DNA of 64,000 bases from Arctopsyche grandis. Its lineage: Eukaryota > Arthropoda > Insecta > Trichoptera > Hydropsychidae. The position numbers and the translations under genes were made by a program. Shown piece by piece: positions 1-11,573 of this stretch. Under the pieces are notes generated by a model. That model was not told the DNA's origin, did not search any database, and saw only the letters and a list, made by a program, of their open reading frames with translations. Position 1 is the first letter of the stretch. Every line of letters begins with the position of its first letter. Location of the stretch: contig NC_135360.1 of assembly GCF_051622035.1 (NCBI RefSeq), forward strand, positions 16,310,501 through 16,374,500, given 5' to 3'.

Positions 1-37
1 ATCCTTTTTTTTTGTTTATGTAGATGAAAGAGAGCAT

Positions 38-680
38 TTCTGTACTTTGGCTCATACTAGCGAAAGCTGTCGTGGTAGTTTGTCGTGTTGTAACTTTTGA
101 CGATTTGTGTTTATTCACCAAATTTTTTTTTAATTATTTCATTTATCATCAAATTTAATTTAAATATCACAAAATCGCGAATTTGAAAAATGGCAACGAG
201 CAAATATTGTGTTATTGAACTCTCAAGGCATGAACCAATTAAAAATTGCCCAGAAAATGAACTGTTCACGTGGAGCAGTTCAAAGCACGCTAAAACGCTT
301 TAGGGAAACTGCATCTAACACATCCAAACCCAGATCGGGACGAAAAAGGACTACAACAGATCAAGAAGATGCTTTGATGTTTTTTGGCCCATAACAGTAT
401 TTTCTTCTTATTGGCCTCAGATTGCCAGGATTTTTTTCTAGCTTTGCATCCTTTTAATCCACCTTCATTAAGCCTCCTTCTCACCGTCCTTGCTGAAATT
501 TTGGGTGTATCAACTCCAGCAACTTCAGCAGCCAGCTCTGACGACGTCATTTTCCGTTTTTTTAACGATAGAAATATGTGTTACAGATACATGATTCAGA
601 TCCAAGCATTTGTAAAATGGCCTATTTAAAAAATATCAACAAAAAAACGGGGTGCTTCATACTTTTGGCCAAGGCTGTAT
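38..680. mobile_element. Rearranged Tc1/mariner-like transposon
   Basis: Two pieces of a Tc1-type transposase point at each other. On the plus strand, about 190-378 encodes the first helix-turn-helix (GMNQLKIAQKMNCSRGAVQS) and the start of the linker (KPRSGRKRTTTDQED). On the minus strand, 550-373 encodes the second helix-turn-helix (SSELAAEV, SARTVRRRLNEGGLKG) and the WAKKHQ stretch. In Tc1 proteins these blocks follow one another on one strand, so the element has an internal inversion or is two partial copies meeting at about 370-378. A terminal repeat reading ACAGCCTTGGCCAAAAGTAT on the minus strand lies at about 658-679. No DDE catalytic domain is present, so it is a dead remnant. Confidence 0.8.
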
Positions 681-749
681 GTGTATGAATTTCATACACA
701 AATAAATCAATGCGAAAAAAGTATGAGAGTAAAAATCTTAATAAAAAAG

Positions 750-1037
750 GTACGAGTCGGAGGAAACAATCGGTTTTGGCCATAAAACATCAAAATTCAA
801 CGATCATATTCGTTATGTAATTTAAAATCATGATTTTCATAAGGAAATTATTAAATTTAAATTTATTAATGGATTTACTTCAATAAAATTGAAGACTCCA
901 GTTGACACATACCGTAATACTATTAATTAAAGAAAATAATAAAAAGGCTCGGAGTCGGTTGATTTTTTACGACTCCGCTTGAAATTCTCCAACTCCACGA
1001 CTCCGACTCTGACTCCAACTCCGACTCCACAGTCCTG
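750..1037 (-). mobile_element. hAT-like non-autonomous element, partial copy
   Basis: The right end reads, on the minus strand, CAGGACTGTGGAGTCGGAGT and continues in repeated gagtcg/gactcc blocks up to 960. The CAGGG-type terminus is usual for hAT elements. Sequence inside it (the run around ctttaattaatagtattac on the minus strand) matches the copy at 7233-8019, which lies in the opposite orientation. The left boundary is not clear and no target-site duplication was found. It carries no transposase coding sequence. Confidence 0.6.
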
Positions 1038-1040
1038 GTT

Positions 1041-4000
1041 ACAATCAACGAGATAACTATAGTTATTAGTGATATGTACTGTCATTGAATTTCATTACAA
1101 CCGTTTTTACATATTAATTTAAAAAAAAGGTTCAACACGCTGCAAAATTACATCTACTTAATTATTATTTATTAGAAAATAATATTAGATCATTTCAATT
1201 TTATTAATTTTGAATTATGGCGTGCTATTCGAAATGTTAGACCAAGCAAAAGGTATTTAAATATTTTACATGCGTTTAAAATCGATTGTACGCTTCATAG
1301 ATTGTTGACCGTCGTAAACAGAACAGTCAGATGACTGTGACAAATAAATAAATAAATAATAACATACGTATTACAAATACAATAGTTACTCCAAGGGCAA
1401 ATTCGACATTGCTAACCAGCCAGCTCCATGTCAGTTTCCTTCTGTACTATGTACATACATACATAATGGAAGCTGATACCACAAACCGCAGATAAAGCAT
1501 CTGGTAGCACACGTGACAATCAGAAATACGCCTAATTATTCGGTTCCCCTGTGAAAATTTAAATAAATGTTTTTAATGATAAATGCATCACGTGGTATGA
1601 CCATGTCGGCCACCAGCAGATTATACATACAATGTATGTACATATGTAATAAATATATAATATGTACCTAACAGGGCTGGTTAACGTTAAGTCTAATAAC
1701 GTAACCGCACACGTTTTGCAATAATTTTGATGAACGATAAATCATTTTATTTTACCGATTATGCCATTGTACAGTATAATGTAATCGCACGTCATACTCT
1801 ATAATTTGTGTGTGGGCTATTATTATTATATTATAAAATAATTTTACGCTCTGATTATTTAGCGCATTCGATAGTGGGGGATAATTTGCGGATTATTCTC
1901 AAATTGAAAAATGCAAAAACTGTAAGCGACTCTGGCAAAAAAATAAAACAATGCGATAAAATGCATTCTCATAGGTACGTGTGCGAAAATTTTACAAGGC
2001 ATTGTCTTTTCACATTGAAGTAGCGCTTCTCAAAATGTCAGTTGAAAATGCTCGCGCTCTAACCGAATGAAGCCGTACAGTTTTGAATTTGATCGCCTTA
2101 AAATATTAATGCTTAGACATTTGTAATCCATCTATTATTAGCATTTTTAATGCCAACGGAAGCATATTTCATTATTTTCTTGGGATTATTTACAATCAAG
2201 GGTTAAGTTAAACTATTCGGAAAATTAATTATAAAAATTATTTATACCTGGCAAGGCAAAAGATTTATTTTTCAATGTAAAGATAAATTTATATTTAACA
2301 TGTAACTTTCGGACTTATGTAACTTCAACTTTGTGAAATCCAAATTTGGATTAAAAATGTAAAGAAATAATATCGGAAAACCGTAAAGCGTTTAAAAGAT
2401 AATAACTATCATTCGAATGAGTTGAAAAACGACAATTTTCTAGAAATAATAACATATAATACAAATATTTTCCAAACTATATTTGATTTAAGGAGAAAAC
2501 ACAGAGATACGCGGCACGTGCTTTTTTGTAGAAGTCAAAATCTGTTCCGTCGCGTCCCTTCGCAAGCCTCACCCCCTGGAGTGTTTTCGTTGATATTTTA
2601 TCGTTGTACATATAGGTTTGACGCGCCTATACGCGCCTACATGCACTTCAAAAAACGAGATTATACGCGCGTATAAAACGCTAGTCTGAAACCGCCCTAA
2701 GGGTTACATTATGATGAAAGAGAGAGATAGCCCCGACCTGCGCTAATGACAAGTTGACGAATCGATTTAAATTTTTTACATCTTTCGACTTTCCATCAAG
2801 TCACTTTCCTTGCAGTGACCCAGACCCGTGTGCGCGAGCATAATCCAGGTAGGTGACATCATGCCAAGTCCCCTAAGTAAGGCTATGCTATAAAAACAAA
2901 GAGATTTCCATGGCACGCCACTGATATAGACGTAATGAAACATGATTTTTCTTATTAAAAAATTAGTCTAAAAAATCAAAATTATAACTTTATTTAATGT
3001 TGAGTAAATTTCATTAAAAAAAACGAGGCTTAATTGTTAAGACGATAACCTTGGATGGTATCACTGGTTCTGAATCACCACAATAGCTATTTAGAGTTCA
3101 AAGTTCAAATTAAATAATTTAACCAGATTGTACTTTTATTACCAAAAACATATCGATTTACTTTTTTTTCACGTTCAGATATAATGAATATTTCAATGTT
3201 ATGTCAGCGTTTTCTTTTACCTATAAATGGTTGAGTTTTATTATAACTACAGTTTTATTGGCTCAGTTACCAAAAATGTTTTGCAAGAACTTGTAATTTT
3301 TAGTTTTTAAAAATAATATAAAATAGAATTTACTGTTTGGGAAGCGTCCTTCGGTAGCACAATAGCGCTGGCGCTTCTAGTTATGGACCAGTCGGTGAAA
3401 GTGTCGACGCTTTTTGTATATGTGTTTTGTATCTGCGAAACGAAATTAATTATTCATGAGATTCTCCCGGCGAAGAAGAAACCGCAATTATAAAATCTCG
3501 AATGTGAGGTAACTTCAAAAACAATATTCTGAACGTAATATCAGCTGTTACGCGCGTCTGCCGCCAGTGGAAAACGCGAATTGTCTCACGAACGTTTCTC
3601 GCATTTTGTTTTCAAGATTAATTGCACTTCTTTGACGTCTTCCTTTGTTACCTTCCATTCTTCCGACGCGTGTTTTCAATTGTCAAACCGACCAATGAAT
3701 TATAGTATTTGACTTCTTCTTTTAATCATATTTGATTTATGTGCGAGCGTGCGATTCCAACGCTACAATGTTATATAGACTTATTTATTTAATCTATGTA
3801 CCTACATACATATGCATGTACGTGCGTATTTAAATTACGGTTGCACCGTTGCATTTCTCGAGCAAGAGCAACTTTCGTTTTCTTTTCGTCAAGTTTATCG
3901 GTCAATTATCGGCGTTTTCTTTAGAAATCTCATCTAACACATGCTTCAATTTCTACAAACCGCACCAATGAATCTCATAAACAGCACTATATGTACATAT

Positions 4001-4203
4001 GTATGTATGTACATAGACTGTATTCGTTTGAGGGGTGGTGGCCTCATGTAGAGGGCTCTATTGGTTGACTTCATTGACCTCTAAAGTGATTTTATGTATA
4101 TGTATGCATATCTAGTGTATCTACGATATTTATAAAATGACTATATTGAACTTTATGTATTAAATGTAAAATGCCATCGAAACCACAGACTCTGATAAGA
4201 CAG
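1041..4203. other. Intergenic, no gene seen
   Basis: AT-rich sequence without a convincing coding region. The longest open frames (71 and 84 codons near 1.8 and 2.4 kb) have low-complexity composition and no recognisable domain. A stretch around 2.70-2.93 kb resembles the one at 18.75-18.84 kb (gtgacatcatgcc/gtcccc, gcgcgagcataa, gataaaaac words), suggesting an old dispersed repeat. Confidence 0.5.
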
Positions 4204-4465
4204 TAAAGACCTGACCACACTAGTTAGAACAAAAAACACAAAACGACACAAAAAAAATGTATAGAAATGTGTGCGAAAAAAAAGTTGACGGGTGTGGCAT
4301 GTCCCATCTACCGACATGCATTGGTCTGGTCGCCCTCAACCAAGTCGCTCGCAAGTCACACGGTGCGGCCCGGCCCTAACGCGCTGTGTCGCGCCAGTCG
4401 TAGTACGTTCTAACTCATACAATTTCATACAAACTATATTTTCCGCCTAGTGCGGTCAGGCCTTA
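4204..4465. mobile_element. Short MITE with TA target sites
   Basis: Terminal inverted repeats of about 17-19 bp: TAAAGACCTGACCACACTAG on the left, and on the right the complement of TAAGGCCTGACCGCACTAG. Both ends sit on TA, consistent with Tc1/mariner-type integration. The interior is 260 bp with no open frame. Confidence 0.65.
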
Positions 4466-5515
4466 AGTATACACTATGTATGCACAGTTTTAGTTTAGTT
4501 GCAATCCATTCGTGATAGAGTGTTGGACGTGCAAATTTCGTCCATTAGTCGAATCCATAAACGAGGTCGGAAATAGAGCAACATCCACTCTTGGAAACCC
4601 GTCAAATGTAATAGTAATCGTCAACAATGCATAGGAAGGAATATCATTTGGTTAGTGATTGATCGTCCTATTTATGTTCATGTTTATTTACTAATCTTAT
4701 CTATATGTTCTAGTTGGTAAGCCATCTATAGGTACATGTGTAATATTTCCATTTCCAAAAACTTTTACTATAAATTTATTACATCTAGAGAATTATTAAG
4801 ATCTACATATGTAAATTTATTTCTTTTACAGCTTATTTATCACATCTGCAGATTTATTTATTGCATTAAAATTAAGTACATAGGGTTGCCACCCCTATGG
4901 TTTTTACCTGGAGTATTCGGGTTTCAGCTAGTCGTATCTGGGCTACTGGTGTAAGTATTATTTATTCGTGTGTGTAGTAAATCCCTCATAAAATTATAAA
5001 AATATATATTAAATTGTATATTAAATATTCACAACTTGTATGCAAAGCGTATATAGAACGAGAGAGGCTTTAAAGAGTAGCGCATATGTATCTCATGTAT
5101 GAAATGTTTGGCGATATTTCGAGTACACAAATTTGTTACTGAAGCGAAGAAGGTACATACAATACATAAAAAAGTTTTGAAAATAGCCCATTCAAATATT
5201 TTTCAGTAATTTATCTTGAGAACGAAAATTTGAAATATCAGGATTTTTAAGATGCAGCAAAATACGTAAATGTAGGATGCCAATAAATTGTATAATGATA
5301 TCTGTATTCATAAAATATCATTCCTTCCATCAAAATTCCTACACTAAAAAATGCGGCATGGAACGCGCTCGTGGACTCCAAGCTATGATAGACGTATCTT
5401 CATGCCAATGCTTATTCGTACACTATTTTTTTCGACCCCAAAAACATGTGTGCTCTTCACGAAAATATTCAAGTATATTTCTTGTATCAATGTGATGAAA
5501 ATAAAAAAAATCTCT
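4466..5515. other. Intergenic, no gene seen
   Basis: AT-rich sequence without supported coding or RNA genes. Open frames of 72 codons at 4.74 and 5.28 kb show no domain and no splice context. Confidence 0.5.
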
Positions 5516-5782
5516 TAATTTGATAAACCGAAAATGGGATATTTTCCTCTTAGAAAAGTCAAAAATGTTGGGTGCCGGGGGGGCCACCGGATTCTGGTTA
5601 TATATAATTTCGAAAGAGACTTTGTATGTAAGAAACATTGGTTGGGAAACTTCGTAAACAAGTCAAAATTTCTATGACGAGTCGATTTTTTTTTCGGTTC
5701 AAATAAATTTACCATTAGATTCGCCATCTTTAAGCTGTTTATATTATAAATACTGAGCGAAGCCGGGTAAAACAACTAGTAA
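5515..5782 (+). mobile_element. Helitron-like 3' end, copy 1
   Basis: The right end reads GAGCGAAGCCGGGTAAAACA then ACTAGT, followed by AAT. A short GC-rich stem region close to a CTAG terminus is the Helitron 3' signature, and the same end recurs at 18052 and, inverted, at 15930. Homology with the inverted copy extends through the 'cgaaagagactttgta' block. The 5' boundary is approximate and there is no Rep/helicase coding sequence. Confidence 0.6.
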
Positions 5783-5943
5783 TATTAGATGTTGTATTTT
5801 CTATTACGGTAAACATTATATAGCATTAGAGCGTTACGCCTGTGTTATGCAATATATTAAACTGTTAAGTAAAACTAATTGCATATGCGCAGGCGCAATA
5901 TCTGTCGTATGTTAATTACAATATTATTAAATTTTCAAGAATT

Positions 5944-5944
<1 letters not shown>

Positions 5945-6005
<61 letters not shown>
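5945..6005. repeat. (TA)n microsatellite
   Basis: About 30 uninterrupted TA dinucleotides lie downstream of copy 1 of the Helitron-like element. The open frame across it (poly Tyr-Ile) is an artefact. Confidence 0.95.
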
Positions 6006-6007
<2 letters not shown>

Positions 6008-7224
6008 CTATCATTTATATTTACGTTATATATTTTTGATACATATCAATCAATCGTCATCTAGGAAAAACCAGAAATGATTATTTTTCTTTACATACAT
6101 ACATATTTACATAATTATTTATTTTATTTATAAAAGCCTTAAACTGATTAAGAATGCAATTCATTCAACCATATAATTTATACTTAAAGCCTACTTTCTA
6201 TAGATACATATGTCATTTTGCATCCACAAAAATGAATCAATTGAACTAGGAAGATGGCTTCCCTCTAGTATTAACTTAATCAATTCAAATTGTTTTACAT
6301 CAAAAGGCTAGCAACCCACCCCGTATGTAATACGTAATCATTATATTACCTAAATATTTTATTTATAAATATTATTATTTATATTTTTATTGTGCATTCA
6401 AAATATGGTATTTCGCTTTGGTAAATGAAGTCAGTATCTTTGATATGAAAATACACATTTTATTTCCATATATAGGTCCCACATATTTTGCGGTTAGCAT
6501 TATAATTACGTGGTTTTTTGATTAAAAAATCCAATTCTGACTAAACGATGTATTCATCTAAAATTTTAGCAATGATTTAATTATACATGTGGACATAAAC
6601 TTTGAAGTGAATACGCAGTTGTTGCACAATACGATAACATAATAATATATTATACATATGTAAAATATACATATATGTATACAACACAAGTATGCACCTA
6701 TGCATCATTAGAGTCGTTGTGCAACTCTTCCAATTGCATTATCCACAGTATAATAGAATTATTTTCCTACGTTGTAAAGTGGTACCCACCACATTATACA
6801 ATATGATTTTAGATGACAGTCATAAATGAGGAACACTGGCGCTCTTTGTGCACATGCTAAAGCGATTTGCTCGAACTGGTAGTGTACAGAAATTAACCCG
6901 GAAGGAACGATGCATCCCGCTTTGGGGTCAGCGTGTTCCAGCAATAGATTGCTTTATTCGCTTAAATATATTAATTAATTCGTCGCGACATTTAATGTGT
7001 AAATTACAATGGTCGTAACTTTCGAATTAAATTTTCTATTTGAAATTTATTTTACGAAAGTGAGAAGTTGTACACTCAGTGTTACACTCCCCCATTTATA
7101 TCCTAGTGAGGCAATTTAACCTGTCGCGTGCTGTCTCAATTAAGCAATTGACCCGATATTTATCGCTTCTTCATGTTTAAGAGTTTTTTATACATAAGTA
7201 ACCCCTTCAGTAAAAAAAATATTA
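6006..7224. other. Intergenic, no gene seen
   Basis: AT-rich with scattered TACATATGTA-type words. Nothing that can be supported as a gene. Confidence 0.5.
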
Positions 7225-7232
7225 ATTGAAAC

Positions 7233-8019
7233 CAGGGCTGTGAAGTAGTGGAGTCTGAGCATTTCAAGCGGAGTTGGAGTCATAAAAAACCAACCAACTC
7301 AGACTCCTTTTTATTATTTTCTTTAATTAATAGTATTACAGTATGCGTCCACTAATAAATTGATTTTTTTTAATATAAAAATCATGAACCAAATTACATT
7401 ATAAATAAAATTGTTGAATTGCACATATTTTGACGTATTCTGGCCAAAACTGGTTGTTTATTCCGTCTCATACTTTTTTCTCATTACAAAACTTATTCAT
7501 TATGTTTTACTTCGTTTTAATCGTTCAGGCAATATTCCTACATTCTTCCGATCGGTTTGAAACTTTGCCATTTAGCGCGTTTGGTCACCGATAGAAATCT
7601 AAATCGCTTCCGATAGTTCAATGGTAGAAAATAATCGTAATAGACACGTTTAAGAATGCAAAAATTTTGGAGACTAGCATTTTTTTTACTCATTTTTTTA
7701 TTAAATTAATTTTTGTTTATGAAATTCATACACATACACTATGAATGGAATTATTTTTTTTATTTATACTTATTTCATTACCAATAATTCAATAAATTGG
7801 GTTACATGTAAATTTTTAATGATTTTTTGAATTCCTTTAATTTTTTATATTTTGAAAATCGCTATTATTTTTTTACTAACAATTTTATATGTTGGCAAGA
7901 AAAAGCGATCTCACTTAAATCGTTCAAGTTGGGAGTCAGAATTTTGAGTGGGAGTCGAAGTCGAATCATAAAGTAAAGTCGGAGTCAGTAAATTTTGAAC
8001 CGACTCCACAGCTCCACAG
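7233..8019 (+). mobile_element. hAT-like non-autonomous element
   Basis: It starts with CAGGGCTGTGAAGTAGTGGA and ends with ccgactccacagctccacag, with gagtcg/gactcc-rich subterminal blocks at both ends. The flanks are ATTGAAAC (7225-7232) and ATAGAAAC (8020-8027), a 7/8 match consistent with an aged 8-bp hAT target-site duplication. It is related to the copy at 750-1037. No transposase remains in its 787 bp. Confidence 0.7.
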
Positions 8020-8027
8020 ATAGAAAC

Positions 8028-9404
8028 GTCAAAAATAGTGGGTTTAAAAATGTTAATATCATTGGTTTTGTATATTATAAATTTTAGAATCGATTTAATT
8101 TGTTTCAATTGTTTTTTTCTTTTAATGAATTATCAATGGCTACCAAGTTTCAAATATAAAATAGTAACATAATTCCAATTAACGACTAAAAATAAAAGTA
8201 TGAATGGAAGATATATTACATATATATAAATGTTCTCTCAAAAAAGATTTATTATTTGACACAACATGAATCGTTAAGCATTGATAGCGTTGTACAACAG
8301 TTGCCATTTTTGAAATTGCATCGTACATCTGTGTCCTTATACGCCCACGAAGGTCGAATTTGTAATTAAGGGGGGGGGGAGTAATTGTTCAGTTAAATAT
8401 TGACAACACTTTTATGACCCACACGATACTTTGTCCTTTCCCCCCTTTTCGTGTGATGTATTACATTTCAGTATAATTGACGATGTAATTAATCGAACTC
8501 AAAACACATTTAATTCACAAAAGCGCACGTCATAAGTTACTATTAATATAGAATATTATCAGTAAATCGACCCATACAATACCCAAAGGACTCGCACATT
8601 TAATTTGTGGTAAGTTTTTTTTTCCAACGCTTTAATTTCCGTTTACGTATTACGAGCTTTTATACTTTTTTTACAGTGAATTTTGTTCTTACATTCGAAC
8701 AGAAGTTGTACACGCGATGTAGCGATTCTATTCGATTTCATCTGTTATATACATACATGTATAATATAATATAACATACCGTTTTCTATTAACTTCCGTT
8801 AACGTATTCACTTTTACTGAGAATTTACTTCACATTCGTTTATTAAAAGCGATCTTTCCAACGCTCTCTCGTATTAGAAACAAAGATACCAAAATACTCT
8901 TCAATAGGCGCCCAGTCTTTATAGGATTTTAGATGGTGTCGATTTCAAATGTAGTTTGAGTATGCATGGAACTACATATATTCAGATGATTTTTATTTTA
9001 TCAAATATACCAAGTCGGTTTTAATTAAAACTGTTTTCATTCGATTTAATGAGTGCTAACTGCAGCAGGCAGCTCTACCAGAATTAAGTCGTCTAATCTA
9101 CACACATGGGCCATTTGGTTTTGTATTGTTAAAATCCACATGCCCCTATGTACTCGTACATGTCTACAAACGTTTCTCATATTAAAATTTATATCGGTAC
9201 AATATCAGGAAATTCGTTCAGTATTTGCATACATCATTGGGGTGATTCGTTTTTTTATACTTTTCCCATATAAACATTTCACTTTCGTTATGAATAATTA
9301 TTATATTATCGTTAAATTTAAAATTATTGTTAGCATTTCGACTTTCAAATACAAAAAAAAATGAAACGTAACAAATTTTAATTTTTAGATATACATACAT
9401 ATCT
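8028..9404. other. Intergenic, no gene seen
   Basis: AT-rich sequence with a poly-G run near 8370. No coding region with a recognisable product; the 103-codon frame at 9053 is poor in complexity and runs into foldback copy A. Confidence 0.5.
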
Positions 9405-9411
9405 AAAAATG

Positions 9412-9805
9412 CGGTCTCCCTCACGGAACCGAAAGTAAAACGCCCGAAAACGCAAATATCGGAAGGCAAAGATTGAAAATCGAAAGATCTTAAGTCGAAA
9501 GATAAAAAAAAGGGTGCATGGTAAACGGTACTATGTATATATATAATATATATGAGTGGCATGCGGTGAAATTATCTCTCTTTTTGTCATACAGCCTTGT
9601 TTAATGTGCGCGCGCAGAATACGGGAGGAAAAGCCTGTTCCTCTTGTTCCTGTTGTATCCTGCTCGCGCAAATTAAGTGAGTATGTACGACGGAGGGAGA
9701 GACCCTTTTTTTATCTTTCGACTTAAGATCTTTCGATTTTCGATCTTTGCCTTCCGATATTTGCGTTTTCGGGCGTTTCACTTTCGGTCCCGTGAGGTAG
9801 ACCCC
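9412..9805. mobile_element. Foldback DNA element, copy A
   Basis: Terminal inverted repeats of about 90 bp run from CGGTCTCCCTCACGG at the left to the complement of GGGGTCTACCTCACGG at the right. They include the shared words 'aaacgcccgaaaacgcaaat' and 'cgaaagatcttaagtcgaaa'. The centre is unique and contains gcgcgcgcagaatacgggag. Flanking repeats of AAAAATG (9405-9411 and 9807-9813) suggest a 7-9 bp target-site duplication. It has no open frame other than low-complexity ones created by the arms. The superfamily is not identified; hAT, P and Merlin elements all make duplications of about this size. Confidence 0.8.
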
Positions 9806-9814
9806 AAAAAATGC

Positions 9815-10266
9815 TATTAATAAACATATTTCGCAGTAGATTACACATTTAATTGTAACTATTCACGTGTTTATAAATGTACATATGTACATACGACGTT
9901 TACTTATCGCTATCGTCACGTTTTTTAGGTCAACAATGATGAATCACAGTCACAGTAACGGTTAAAACAGATAGGACACAAATTTAGGATACTGAACAGG
10001 CTGTCATCATACCCTTGAAATTTTCAATCAATACTTTAACAACCGAATCGAAACATACACCAATTCACATAATAGCATATTTCGATTATGTACACTCATA
10101 TTATGTATATCATACGGGAATTTATCGATACGACTTTTCTTTGAATATACCCATCCTTTCTATGGTAGCTTGATTCTTAGTAAAGATAGTGACTATTAGT
10201 GTGATAAAAACAGTTGTTGATCGGAATTGTACCATGGGAATCGATTGATGTTTTACAAACACTTGA
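9815..10266. other. Intergenic, no gene seen
   Basis: No supported feature; it leads into the CpG-rich patch that follows. Confidence 0.5.
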
Positions 10267-10680
10267 ATGATTAATGGGGTGGGTTGGGTTGTGTACGATG
10301 TGCATTATGCGAGCTGCGGCAGTCCAGATGGCCACTTTATCTGGACCGTTCTCGAAGACGGACGCCGGACGTATCGAACGCGGTTCTGTCAAACGATTTT
10401 TGAATGTTCGCGCGCGTCTCTAACTCGGAACTCTCGCTCTAACGCACGGCATTTGCGATAGCGCCGTCTCGCTTTCACTTGAGTAAATACGTAAATATAT
10501 TATTTTCGCGGTGTTTACGTGCACAATAAACAAATGTGAACTGTGATGTGTTTTGGTTTTCGCGCGCGCGGCTCTTTTCCGATTGAGCGTGTGTAGTTTG
10601 TTGAATTTATTTGTTTGTTTGCGAAAAGGCTTGTGTTTACTCGTGTGTATATGGAGTTTTTTCAATGTATATTTATTTAT
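10267..10680. promoter_or_regulatory. CpG-rich, promoter-like patch
   Basis: In an otherwise AT-rich window this stretch is rich in CpG words (ggacgccggacgtatcgaac, cgcgcgcgcggc, cgttctcgaagacggac). It has no convincing coding frame. It lies about 2.7 kb upstream of the first recognised coding exon of the plus-strand RhoGAP gene, so a promoter and 5' UTR exon for that gene is one reading. A second CpG-rich patch at 16.75-17.2 kb in intron 1 could be an alternative start. This is inference from composition and position only. Confidence 0.3.
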
Positions 10681-11104
10681 ATTCGTTCACCGTGGATGAA
10701 TATTCATGATGGTCGTAAAGTCCAGTGGAAATAACAGGCATATATGTATAATAGACTGATCGTTAATTTTATATAACGATATAAAATCTTCGATTTTTTT
10801 ACAATCGATGTATGTAAATATGTATGGTTTTTGTTGATGAAATTTGTTCATTTTTGTGCTTTGATATCATTTTTTAGACGTTTTAAAAAACTCAATGAAC
10901 CCTCTCTATGAAACAAGGCCTCATTCAATAAAAGTATCAGAAAATAAATAAATAAAAATTTAAGTTATTGTTTAAATTACTGTTCTTTTCTTAAAATATT
11001 GCACTTTCTTACTGAAACGATATAAGGTATTAATTGAGGGTTTGACTGTTTGTGAAATGAAATTCGCATGCATTATAATATATTTTAACACTTTTTATTA
11101 ACAT

Positions 11105-11573
11105 TAAAATATCATCATCTACAGCCATTCACTATCCACTGCTGGATGAAGGCCTCTCCGACACGCTTTCCACTCGTCTCGGCTTTGCGCAACTCTCATC
11201 CATCTCACTCCACACATTTTCATAATTTCCTCTACCCATCTTCCCTGCGGTCTTCCTTTTACCCTTTTGCATTCTCTCGGGTACCATTCTAGCACTTATT
11301 TTGTCCACCTTTCGTCCATTCATCTAGCCACGTGGCTCGCTCATTGCCATTTCAATTTCTTCACTCTATCCACTATATCCATTACACTTGTCATACTTCT
11401 CACCCACGTATTCCGTTTCCTGTCTTGCATCGTTATGCCAAGCATACAGCATTCCATACTTCTTTGAGTGCATTGGACTTTTTGTAGCATCTTGGCGTTA
11501 AATGTCCAAGTTTCACATCTATACGTCATCACTGGCAAAACACATTGATAAAAGATCTTTTTCTTCAGGCAAA
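11105..11573 (-). mobile_element. RTE-like non-LTR retrotransposon 3' fragment, copy 1
   Basis: Reading on the minus strand, the fragment begins inside the last part of a reverse transcriptase (YRCETWTFNAKMLQKVQ, QRSMECCMLGI, DRKRNTWVR, VKKLKWQ). It continues through a frame shift to KISARMVPERMQKGKRKTAG and a C-terminal W...R-type end, finishing at a gatgatgat-like 3' tail near 11115. These motifs are those of RTE-clade elements. The catalytic YADD-type core, the endonuclease and the 5' part are absent. It is dead. Confidence 0.8.

Noticed and set aside
5945..6005. Possible tandem-repeat array of CRISPR type or satellite
   Set aside because: It is only a dinucleotide (TA)n run; no spaced repeats were found anywhere in the window.
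9218..9562. 114-codon minus-strand frame
   Set aside because: Overlaps the arm of foldback copy A and has low-complexity Phe/Ile/Tyr composition.
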